Below are positions 1-7,830 of a DNA stretch of 64,000 nt, one piece after another (within the stretch, counting starts at the first letter, position 1; every line of letters starts with the position of its first letter). Below the pieces are notes generated by a model. It made no database searches and was not told where the DNA came from. It was given only the letters and a program-made list of their open reading frames with translations. Source of the DNA: Gammaproteobacteria bacterium (GTDB lineage: Bacteria > Pseudomonadota > Gammaproteobacteria > Xanthomonadales > SZUA-36); contig JAUHYP010000012.1 of NCBI GenBank assembly GCA_030426265.1, forward strand, positions 1-64,000. Reading direction: 5' to 3'. The position numbers and the translations under genes were made by a program.

Positions 1-657
1 TGGCTCGGCCCGTTGGCCTTCGGCTCCCCTCACTTCCCTGCGCTTGGTGGGGCCGCCCGCACGGGCATCCCTGCCCGGGCGGGCTCAGATGGCCATCCCT
101 GGCCATCTGACCCCAGTCGCTCCGGTCCGCTCGGCAACGGTCCTGATTGAGCCAGGTACAGGGGGGTCAGGGCACGGGGCTGCATTGGGGACTCGTGTGG
201 GCCAGGGTTCTGAGCTACATCGAGGAATCTATGGAGAGGGACAGGGCGGTGTCAGGTTGAGGCGTGGGTGGGGGTGCGGGTCGGCCCTGGAGAGGGGGGT
301 GGGCGGCGGCCCGTGGGCGGCCGGAGTAAGGAATGCACCATCGCCCTTCCGCAAAGGACGGGGTGAGTGGGGCCGGATGGGCGTGCTTTGGGTCCCCCCA
401 AGCAGGGGATGAACGCGATGCACCAGTTGCCGCCGGCCCAATCCCCTCGATCGAGGCTCGGTGCGTGACCCCCTGTACCCGGATCAATCAGGGTCGTTGC
501 CGAGCGGACCGGAGCGACTGGGGTCAAAAGTCCATGGATGGACTTTTGAGGCTGCACGGCCAGGGATGGCCGTCAGCCGGCCCCACCAAGCGTAGGGGAG
601 GGAGGGAAGCCGAAGGCCAACGGCCCGATCCGGGTGCAGGGGGTCACGTACCGAGCC
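1..657. repeat. Long imperfect inverted repeat with embedded hairpins
   Basis: No gene is supported in the first 757 bases. Bases about 1-178 reappear in reverse complement at about 463-640, with scattered mismatches and two regions of replacement. Small palindromes lie inside both arms: an 11-base stem with a TCCC loop at 85-110, a CGGGCA/TGCCCG stem with the same loop near 64-79, a 7-base stem with a GGGA loop at 556-573 and a 10-base stem at 526-547. The right arm carries a second inverted repeat, 455-482 against 630-656. Short open frames here are mirror images of each other across the repeat and do not look like genes. It may be a dispersed intergenic repeat or a REP-like composite. The left end is cut by the window edge. 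Confidence 0.75.
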
Positions 658-757
658 GCCCTACGAAGAAGAACGAACCAGGCGGCAATCGAAACGCCTC
701 ACCCAACCACGGTTAGAACCCAAAGCGCGCCCAGCCGGCCCAGCCCGGGGCCCCCGT

Positions 758-2446
758 CTAGTCGCCTTTGTAGCCGGGCCCCTTGACGAACCGCCCCGGC
801 GTGGCGCCGGTGTGCTCGCCGTCGAGCAGGACGGGTTCGCCGTTGACGATGACGTCGCGCACGCCGGTGGCGTATTGCAGGGCGTTGGAGAAGGTGGCGT
901 GGTCCTGGATGGTGGCCGGGTTGAAGACCACGATGTCGGCGTAGTGGCCCACTTCGAGGGCGCCGCGTTCCCGGATCTTGAGGTTGGCGGCCGGGAAGCT
1001 GGTCAGGCGGCGGATGGCCTCTTCCAGGGGGATGACCTGCTCGTCGCGGACGTACTTGCCCAGCAGGCGCGCGAAGTTGCCGTAGGCGCGCGGGTGGGTG
1101 GCGGAGAGCAGGAACTTGCCTTCCGGCGCGCTGGACTCGGCGTCGGAGCCGAAGGCCATCCAGGGCAGGGCGATCTTCTTGCGGATGTTGTCCTCGGACA
1201 TGATGAAGTAGATGGTGCCGACGCGACTGCCGTCCTCGACCACCAGGTCCATCATGGTGTCCACGGGCGAGGTGCCACGCTCGGCGGCGACTTCCGCCAG
1301 CGACTTGCCGGCCAGGGGCTTGAGTTCGGGATTGCGGAAGGCCGCCAGGATCAGGTTTTCCGGTCCGCCGGCGGCGAGGTAGAGGTTCTCCCATTCGTCG
1401 CTGGGCGTGGTGATCTCGGCGCGCAGGCGCTCGCGGACGGCCGGGTCCTGCAGCCGTTCGGCCCAGGCTTCGAAGCCGCCTTCCTGCACCCACGGCGGCA
1501 TGGCGGCGTTCAGGCCGGTGGCGCCGGCGGTGTAGGTGTACATGTCGGCGGTGATGTCCAGTCCCTCGGCCCGGGCGGCTTCCACCCGCGCGATGGCCTG
1601 GTCCATCTTCGGCCAGTTTTCCACGCCGGCGGCCTTGAGGTGGTAGATCTCCGCGCCGATGCCCGCCTCGCGGGCGATGGTGATCAGTTCGTCGACGGCT
1701 TCCAGGAACTGCGCGCCTTCGCTGCGCATGTGCGAGATGTAGCGCCCGCCATATTCGGCCGCTACCTCGCTGAGGGCGATGAGTTCGTCGGTGTCGGCGT
1801 AGAAGGCCGGGGCGTAGATCAGGGACGTGCCCACGCCCAGGGCGCCTTCCTCCATGGCCGCGCGCACCAGGCCGCGCATGCGCTCGAGTTCTTCCGGCGT
1901 GGGCGCGCGGTCCTCGTGTCCGATCTCGTGGATGCGCACGGTGGTGGCGCCCACGAAGGACGCCACGTTGGTGGAAACGCCCTTGTCCTCGAGGTGTTGC
2001 AGGTATTCACCCAGCGTCGTCCAGGTGATGTCGAAGGTGATGTCCGCCTGCTCGGCCCGTTCCTCGGCCTTCATCGCCTCGTTGAGCGGGCCCATGGTCC
2101 AGCCTTCGCCCATCACCTCCAGGGTGACGCCCTGGCGGATGTCGCTCTGCGAACGGCCGTCCTCGAGCAGGGAGACATTGGCCCAGCTCAGCATGTTGAC
2201 GAAGCCCGGCGCGACGGCCAGGCCGTCGGCGTCGATGGTGCGCTCGGCTGTTCCAAGGTCCTTGCCGATGGCGACGATGCGGTCGCCCTTGACGGCGATG
2301 TCCGCCGCAACCGGGTCGCCGCCGTGGCCGTCGTAGACGGTGCCGTTGGTGACCAGCAGGTCGAAGTCCGCCGCGCCCGCGGACGTGGCGCAGGCCGCCA
2401 GGCCGAGCGCGAGCAGCAGGGGTTTGAGCACTCGGGTGTCACGCAT
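758..2446 (-). CDS. D-aminoacylase-like amidohydrolase (N-acyl-D-amino-acid deacylase family), exported
   Basis: A 562-residue protein with an N-terminal export signal (about residues 1-25) that contains a possible lipobox LAAC at 16-19. The rest follows the D-aminoacylase branch of the amidohydrolase superfamily: the small beta-sandwich start (LVTNGTVYDG), His239 in YISHMRSEG, His269 in EIYHLKAAG and Asp435 in FGSDAESS, which correspond to the family's two zinc histidines and catalytic aspartate. The usual HxH after APGF is replaced by NMLSWA (84-89), and the usual zinc cysteine region reads EVMGEGW, so metal binding is probably altered. The family hydrolyses N-acyl-D-amino acids. It starts 2 bases after the dgcN stop, so the two are surely co-transcribed. 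The precise substrate is not readable from sequence. Confidence 0.85.
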   Translation of the reverse strand: MRDTRVLKPLLLALGLAACATSAGAADFDLLVTNGTVYDGHGGDPVAADIAVKGDRIVAIGKDLGTAERTIDADGLAVAPGFVNMLSWANVSLLEDGRSQSDIRQGVTLEVMGEGWTMGPLNEAMKAEERAEQADITFDITWTTLGEYLQHLEDKGVSTNVASFVGATTVRIHEIGHEDRAPTPEELERMRGLVRAAMEEGALGVGTSLIYAPAFYADTDELIALSEVAAEYGGRYISHMRSEGAQFLEAVDELITIAREAGIGAEIYHLKAAGVENWPKMDQAIARVEAARAEGLDITADMYTYTAGATGLNAAMPPWVQEGGFEAWAERLQDPAVRERLRAEITTPSDEWENLYLAAGGPENLILAAFRNPELKPLAGKSLAEVAAERGTSPVDTMMDLVVEDGSRVGTIYFIMSEDNIRKKIALPWMAFGSDAESSAPEGKFLLSATHPRAYGNFARLLGKYVRDEQVIPLEEAIRRLTSFPAANLKIRERGALEVGHYADIVVFNPATIQDHATFSNALQYATGVRDVIVNGEPVLLDGEHTGATPGRFVKGPGYKGD

Positions 2447-2448
2447 GG

Positions 2449-3474
2449 TCAGGCTCCTTGAAGAAAACGTTTGACGATCGCGCCGGTGCCGTCGACCAGC
2501 GGGTCGACGCAGGGCAGGCCGGTGCGGTCCGAAAGTTCCGCCAGCACCGCATCACGCTGCCCGGGCTCGAGCCGGGAGGTGTTCACCGACACGCCGATGC
2601 AGCGGATGTCCGGGTTGGTGCGGCGGCCGAAATGCACGTGGTCCTCGATGACCTGTTCCAGCGGCGGCAACGCGTAGTGCGGCCAGCCGGAAATCACCTC
2701 GCGCAGCGGATCGTGGCAGACGACGAAGGCGTCGGGCTGGGCGCCGTGCAACAGGCCCAGGGAGACGCCGGAATAGCCCGGGTGGAAGATCGAGCCCTGG
2801 CCCTCGATCACGTCGACATGGTCCGGGTCGGCGGCGGGCGACAGGGTCTCGGCCGCCCCGGAGATGAAATCGGCCACCACCGCGTCGATGGGCACGCCTT
2901 CCCCGGCGATCATGATCCCGGTCTGGCCGGTGGCGCGAAAACTCGCGTCGACGCCGGCCGCCACCAGGTCGCGCGCCAGTGCGAGGGCGGTGTATTTCTT
3001 GCCGATGGCGCAATCGGCGGCCACCGTGAGGATGCGTTTGCCCGTGCGTGGCTTGCCCGTGCCGACGGGAAGGTCCTTCGGCGGTACGCGCACGTCCACC
3101 AGGCGCCCGCCACCGGCCGCCGCGGCCTCGCTGAGCCCGGGCCGTTCGGCCAGGCGCAGGTGCAGGCCGCTGACGATGTCCAGCCCGGCCCGGGCGGCTT
3201 CAGCGATCACGTCCCACCACGATTCCGGCACCCGGCCGCCCACCGGCGCGACACCGATGACCAGGCTGCCGCACCCGGCCGCCGCCGCTTCGGCCACCGT
3301 GAAATCCGGCACACCGAGGTCGATGCCGCAGCCGGGAAAGCGCAATTGTCCCAGCACCCTTTCCGGGCGCCACTGCACGATACCCAGGCCGGTCTTGGCG
3401 TAGGTCGGGTCGGTTTCGGCGCCCACCAGCAGCAGGTAGGGCGCTTTGAGGGTGATGGTGGTCAGGGCGTTCAT
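2449..3474 (-). CDS. dgcN: DgcN-type N-acetyltransferase of D-glutamate catabolism (DUF1611)
   Basis: A 341-residue DUF1611 protein. I chose the ATG at 3474 (MNALTTITLKAPYLLLVG); the frame is open for 56 more codons upstream, but that stretch is arginine- and proline-rich and overlaps dgcA. The N-terminal half is Rossmann-like. The C-terminal half has a P-loop-like AADCAIGKKYTA at 153-164 and the conserved EGQGSIFHP at 224-232. In marine Gammaproteobacteria DgcN N-acetylates D-glutamate and DgcA then racemises the product to N-acetyl-L-glutamate. The direct dgcA neighbour (56 bases upstream) supports this assignment over the older generic epimerase label. It is predicted to be cytoplasmic. 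Confidence 0.85.
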   Translation of the reverse strand: MNALTTITLKAPYLLLVGAETDPTYAKTGLGIVQWRPERVLGQLRFPGCGIDLGVPDFTVAEAAAAGCGSLVIGVAPVGGRVPESWWDVIAEAARAGLDIVSGLHLRLAERPGLSEAAAAGGGRLVDVRVPPKDLPVGTGKPRTGKRILTVAADCAIGKKYTALALARDLVAAGVDASFRATGQTGIMIAGEGVPIDAVVADFISGAAETLSPAADPDHVDVIEGQGSIFHPGYSGVSLGLLHGAQPDAFVVCHDPLREVISGWPHYALPPLEQVIEDHVHFGRRTNPDIRCIGVSVNTSRLEPGQRDAVLAELSDRTGLPCVDPLVDGTGAIVKRFLQGA

Positions 3475-3530
3475 GCCGGTCACTTCCAGAGTATGGCAGG
3501 GTGGAGGGTGCCTGGCCGCGAGGCGCGGCG

Positions 3531-4505
3531 TCAGCCCCAGAGCGATGCTTCGGGCGCCGAAACGCGGCCGCGCTCGACGGCCATGGGGTGCTCGCGGTCG
3601 CGGGTCAGGAACAGGGCGCCGTCGAGATCCACGAAGCGGCACAACTGGGCCACCACGTAGCCCGGCGCCATGGCCAGGGAAGTGCCCAGCATGTTGCCGA
3701 TCATGATCTCCAGGCCGCGGTCTTCGGCCATGCGGGCCAGTTCCAGGGCCTCGGTCAGGCCGCCGGTCTTGTCCAGCTTGATGTTGATGACCTGGTAGCG
3801 GCGGGCGGCGGCTTCGAACTCGCCCGTGTGCAGGCAGGACTCGTCCGCGCCCAGGGGCACCGGGGACCGGTAACCCTCGAGCTCGGCGTCGCCGCCACGG
3901 GGCAGGGGTTGCTCGATCATGGACACGTTCAGTTCCCGGAACTTCGGCGCCAGGAACTTGAGCTGGTCGAAGGTCCAGCCCTGGTTCACGTCCACGATGA
4001 TCTCCGCGTCCGGCCTGGCCTTGCGCACCGCCCGCGTCCGGGCCAGCGGGTTGTCGTCGCTGAGCTTGACCTTGATGCGATCGCTGCCCAGGCGCAATGC
4101 CGCCTCGGCCATGCGTTCGGGCGTGTCGATGCCCACGGTCTCGAAGCTGTGCGTGATGCCCGGGTGGATGTCGGTCAGTTCCCAGGCGCGTTTGCCGGCC
4201 AGCTTGGCCTCCAGGTCCCAGAGCGCGCAGTCGATGGCGTTGCGCGCGCCGCCGGCCGGCAGCAGTTCCAGCAATTCCTGGCGGCTCGCGCCCTTCTCGA
4301 GGGCGCCGCGGACCGACTCGGCCTGGGCCAGCATGGACTCGGCCGTCTCGCCCAGGTAGTACACGCCACTGCCTTCACCGCGGCCGGTGTGGCCGCCCTC
4401 GCTGATTTCCACGTACAGGGGCTGGGCGCCGGTGAAGGTGTGGCCCGTGATGACGAACGGGATTTTCAGGTCCCATTCTTCCGTGCGGAAGGTGATGTCG
4501 CGCAT
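3531..4505 (-). CDS. dgcA: DgcA-type N-acetyl-D-glutamate racemase / dipeptide epimerase (enolase superfamily)
   Basis: A 324-residue muconate-lactonising-enzyme-group protein of the enolase superfamily. All active-site elements are visible: the lysine pair KVK at 145-147, metal ligands Asp172 (VDVNQGW), Glu198 (IEQP) and Asp221 (GADES), and the opposing lysine in NIKLDKTGG at 241-249. That set belongs to L-Ala-D/L-Glu epimerases and their relative DgcA. Start: ATG 4505 has GGGAG nine bases upstream. An alternative ATG at 4535 overlaps the stop of the upstream serine hydrolase as ATGA and would add 10 residues. With dgcN next door, racemisation of N-acetyl-D-glutamate is the best reading; epimerisation of a murein-type dipeptide is the alternative. 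Confidence 0.87.
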   Translation of the reverse strand: MRDITFRTEEWDLKIPFVITGHTFTGAQPLYVEISEGGHTGRGEGSGVYYLGETAESMLAQAESVRGALEKGASRQELLELLPAGGARNAIDCALWDLEAKLAGKRAWELTDIHPGITHSFETVGIDTPERMAEAALRLGSDRIKVKLSDDNPLARTRAVRKARPDAEIIVDVNQGWTFDQLKFLAPKFRELNVSMIEQPLPRGGDAELEGYRSPVPLGADESCLHTGEFEAAARRYQVINIKLDKTGGLTEALELARMAEDRGLEIMIGNMLGTSLAMAPGYVVAQLCRFVDLDGALFLTRDREHPMAVERGRVSAPEASLWG

Positions 4506-4531
4506 TCCGTTGCTCCCGTCGGGGTCGTGGC

Positions 4532-6472
4532 TCATCCAGCGAGGTACTGCCAGCCCAGGATGTTCCAGAACCAGTAGAACCAGGCCATGAACAGGCCGGC
4601 CAGGGTCGTGGCCGTGAAGCGCAGGCGGGCCCAGTGGCCGTTCAGGAGTTTCTGGCGCCAGACCCGGAACATCGTCACCAGCAGCCACAGCGCGGCGAGC
4701 GTCGCCAGCACCGGCAGCACCAGCCAGAGTTTCAGCAGGGTCGGGATCTCGCCGAACAGCGTGTCCTGCACCGCCGTCAGCACGATCACGCCGGCGATGA
4801 GGGTGATCCAGTTGGCCGCCGCGGTCCACACCGCCGCGCGGTAGGCGGAACGGTCGGCCGCCGGCCACTGCGCGATCAGGCGGCGCTGGAAGAAGCGGCG
4901 CAGCAGCACCACCAGCAGCACCAGCAGGGACAGGGCCAGGAAACCGTGCTGGAAGCCCTTGGTCTCCCAGGTGGGCAGCTTGCGCAGGGACATGAAGGGG
5001 AGGCCATCCATGATGAAGCCCGTGACTTCGCCGGCTTCGTTCTCCTGGAAGGCGATCAGGCGCGGGCTGATGCCCGGTGCCAGGGCGACGCCCGGGTCGG
5101 CTTCCTGGAACAGGCGGTCCTCGATTTCCACGTAGCGCTTGGCGGCATCGGCGAAGCCCAGCACCAGGGTGCCGTCACCGCCGGGGGCCACGCTCACGCC
5201 GCCGCCCAGGCCCATGGCCTTGTCGATCTTGGTGAAGTTGCTGCGCCAGAAGCCGTATTCGCCGGCGTACTTGCCGGCGCGCTGGTCGAAGTCCGACGGC
5301 GGCACGGGCGGGGTCGTCTCGGCCGGGAAGAACTCCTTGTACAGGGCCGGCACCAGCGTCGAGCGCACGGCGCTGCCGCCGCCGCCGCCGAAGGACACGA
5401 AATAGGCCAGGCCGTTCTCGGCGTCCACGCCCAGGTAGGAGTGGAAGAAGCGGGTGTCGCCGCCGTGGCCCATCACCCGGATGCCTTCGTAATTGGTGGC
5501 GTAGAAACCCAGGGCCATGCCCATCAGGCGCTCGTCGTGCGAGAAGGACTCGGCCAGCATCTGCTCGACGGTGGCCTCTTCCAGGATGCGCACGCCGTCC
5601 AGTTCGCCGCCGTTCAGAATGGCCTGGGCGAAGCGCACCATGTCCACCGCGCTGGCGGACTGGCCGCCGGCCGGGCCGAAGCTGGAGATGATCTCGAACG
5701 GCATGGCCTTCTGGGCGCCGGCCCGCAGCTGGTAGCTCTCGGCCATCTGGCCTTCGAGCTCGGCGGGCAGGGGCTCGATGAAGGTCGCGTTGTCCATGCC
5801 CAGCGGCGTGAAGATCTCGTCCTGCACGTACTGCTCGAAGGACTTGCCGGAGACGTTGGACACGATCAGCCCGGCCAGGGCCGTGGCGTAGTTGGAGTAA
5901 GCGGTCTGCGCGCCGGGCGGATTGATCCGCTCCTGGCGGTATTTCTGCATGGACTCCTTCAGCGGAACGGCCCGCTCGGGGTCGTCGATGATCAGGTAGC
6001 CCAGGGCGCCGTCCTCGAAGCCCGCGGTGTGGGTCAGGATGTGGCGCAGGGTGACGGGTGCGTCGAAGGTGGCGGGAATCTCCACTTCCTCGAGATACTC
6101 GTTGACGTCCGTGTCCAGGTCGAGATTGCCGCGTTCCACCTGCTGCATCACGGACACCCAGGTGAACAGCTTGGACACCGAGCCGGGACGGAACAGCGTG
6201 GTGTAGGGGTCCACCGGCTCCTGCTGCGCGATGTCCTTGAAGCCGTAGCCCTTGGCGAAGATCAACTCGCCGTCCTTCGCGATGGCGACCGTGCCGGACG
6301 GGCTGGACTCGTTCTTCATCAGCGGCTGGACCACGCCGTCGATGAAGGCTTCCAGGGCGATCGGGTCGTCGATGTCGGCGGCGGAGGCCGGTGTGCCGGC
6401 GATGAACAGCAGGGCCAGGACCGGGGCCAGGCCGGCGGCGAAGCGTCGCGTCGTTCGGTGGATGAGATTCAT
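4532..6472 (-). CDS. Serine hydrolase, beta-lactamase/PBP-C fold, with C-terminal membrane domain
   Basis: A 646-residue protein: Sec signal peptide (about 1-31, ending ASA), a class C beta-lactamase-fold domain (about 35-365), a linker or lipocalin-like part, then four hydrophobic segments in the last 160 residues. Catalytic signatures are SVSK (98-101), YSN (192-194) and HGGD (336-339) in place of KTG. The family includes D-aminopeptidases, esterases and MlrB-type peptidases. The membrane tail should tether the active domain on the periplasmic face. It is the first gene of the minus-strand run with dgcA, dgcN and the D-aminoacylase, so trimming D-residue peptides is plausible. A 156-base divergent region separates it from the araC-type gene. 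Confidence 0.88.
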   Translation of the reverse strand: MNLIHRTTRRFAAGLAPVLALLFIAGTPASAADIDDPIALEAFIDGVVQPLMKNESSPSGTVAIAKDGELIFAKGYGFKDIAQQEPVDPYTTLFRPGSVSKLFTWVSVMQQVERGNLDLDTDVNEYLEEVEIPATFDAPVTLRHILTHTAGFEDGALGYLIIDDPERAVPLKESMQKYRQERINPPGAQTAYSNYATALAGLIVSNVSGKSFEQYVQDEIFTPLGMDNATFIEPLPAELEGQMAESYQLRAGAQKAMPFEIISSFGPAGGQSASAVDMVRFAQAILNGGELDGVRILEEATVEQMLAESFSHDERLMGMALGFYATNYEGIRVMGHGGDTRFFHSYLGVDAENGLAYFVSFGGGGGSAVRSTLVPALYKEFFPAETTPPVPPSDFDQRAGKYAGEYGFWRSNFTKIDKAMGLGGGVSVAPGGDGTLVLGFADAAKRYVEIEDRLFQEADPGVALAPGISPRLIAFQENEAGEVTGFIMDGLPFMSLRKLPTWETKGFQHGFLALSLLVLLVVLLRRFFQRRLIAQWPAADRSAYRAAVWTAAANWITLIAGVIVLTAVQDTLFGEIPTLLKLWLVLPVLATLAALWLLVTMFRVWRQKLLNGHWARLRFTATTLAGLFMAWFYWFWNILGWQYLAG

Positions 6473-6628
6473 GTGTGCCGTCCTCTTGAAGGGTTTGTTG
6501 GCGAGGTCGCAATGATGGTACTGGCGCGTTCACACGCCAAGCTAGGCCGATACGACAGGAAAGTGTGCCGTTCCGGTGGTCGGCGCTATAATGGCCGCAC
6601 CGCACGGGACACGCTCCCGGCCTGCACG

Positions 6629-7702
6629 ATGCCCGCCATGCTCTACGACGACGAATACGCCGTGCCCATCCCGCCGGGCTTCGACCTGGAGGCGGCCTCG
6701 GCCGCCGAACTCAGCCGCCTGTTCGAGAACGCGCGGTGCTTTTCCCGTTTCCACTCGGCCGAGGACGGCAGCTTCGTCCACTACGACGACACCCCCGCCC
6801 TGGGCCGGACCCTGAGTTACCGGGTGGACGGTGACGGCATGCTCGAAATCAACGACTCCTTCCTGCGCACCCCCACCGTGCTGCGTAACGAGGTGGCGGA
6901 CATCATCACCTTCCAGTTCATCTCCTCGCTGAAGCGTTCGGAGTTCCTGGGCGATCACAAGAACATCCACGATCTCGGCCCGGCCATCATCGTGACGGCC
7001 ATCCCCGGGCGTGAATTCACCTACCGAGTGCCCAAGATCAACGAGACCATCCGCCACGTGGTCGTCTACACCACGCTGTCGAACCTGATGGCGCGCATGG
7101 GCGAACCGCTGGATGCCTATCCCGCCTGGCTGAAGGACATCCTTGAAGGCCGCCACCACCAGCCCCGGCAACGGGTGCTGTTCCTGGAGGACGTGCACGG
7201 CGACCTGACCGGGCCGTTCTTCCGCCGCCCGGTGTCCGGCGAGCTGCTGCGGCACTGGATGGACGCCAAGTTCCACGAACTGCTCTCCATCGGGCTGCAG
7301 ATCCTCAAGAACGACGACGGCTTCGTCGACCAGCGGCGCCACGACACCAGTTACACGCGTGGGCAGATCATCCGCCGTGCCCGCACCATCCTCAACCGCG
7401 AATACGCCAACCCTCCTTCGCTCGAGGAACTGGCGCGCCACCTGGGCATCTCCGAGACCCAGCTCAAGAGCGGCTTCAAGTCCCTGCTGGGCACCACCAT
7501 CCGCCAGTACATCATCGCCCGCCGCATCGAGGCCGCGCGCCTGCTGCTGAGCGAGAACAGCCACTCGATTTCCGAGATCGGGGACATCGTCGGCTACCAG
7601 GATCATTCCGCATTCACGCGGGCCTTCCGCCGCCTGAGCGGCTGTACGCCGCGGGCCTGGCGGCGTTCCCACCGGCCGGGAAGCGCCGCCGTTTCTGCAT
7701 AG
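6629..7702 (+). CDS. AraC-family transcriptional regulator (PchR-like layout)
   Basis: A protein of 357 residues from ATG 6629 (MPAMLYDDEY); ATG 6638, three codons later, is an alternative start. The frame stays open far upstream but only as a shadow of the divergent hydrolase gene. The N-terminal two thirds form a sensor domain I cannot assign to a ligand. The last 100 residues are a canonical double helix-turn-helix AraC domain, including LEELARHLGISETQLKSGFK and ISEIGDIVGYQDHSAFTRAF. Regulators with this layout often sit next to and control TonB-dependent receptors, and a receptor begins 128 bases downstream on the same strand. A role in controlling that receptor and the divergent dgc cluster is inference. 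Confidence 0.85.
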   Translation: MPAMLYDDEYAVPIPPGFDLEAASAAELSRLFENARCFSRFHSAEDGSFVHYDDTPALGRTLSYRVDGDGMLEINDSFLRTPTVLRNEVADIITFQFISSLKRSEFLGDHKNIHDLGPAIIVTAIPGREFTYRVPKINETIRHVVVYTTLSNLMARMGEPLDAYPAWLKDILEGRHHQPRQRVLFLEDVHGDLTGPFFRRPVSGELLRHWMDAKFHELLSIGLQILKNDDGFVDQRRHDTSYTRGQIIRRARTILNREYANPPSLEELARHLGISETQLKSGFKSLLGTTIRQYIIARRIEAARLLLSENSHSISEIGDIVGYQDHSAFTRAFRRLSGCTPRAWRRSHRPGSAAVSA

Positions 7703-7830
7703 TAATAAGTCGGAACTGCCTAATTGGTGTCCGGTCCTCGTCGTACTATTGAGGCGCGACGTCGCTCCGGGGTCATGGGGAACCCGGTCCGCGGCGCATC
7801 CTACAAGGTCAATCAACGGGACCGAAAAAC

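Noticed and set aside
812-2461. Long open frames antisense to the D-aminoacylase and to most GC-rich genes
   Set aside because: They mirror the real genes, have biased composition (rich in Val, Gly, His, Gln), no domains and no ribosome sites. They are a by-product of high third-position GC.
4634-6628. 5' extension of the AraC-type gene by about 660 codons
   Set aside because: The upstream part is antisense to the serine hydrolase and reads as glutamine- and arginine-rich noise; the AraC protein starts at 6629.
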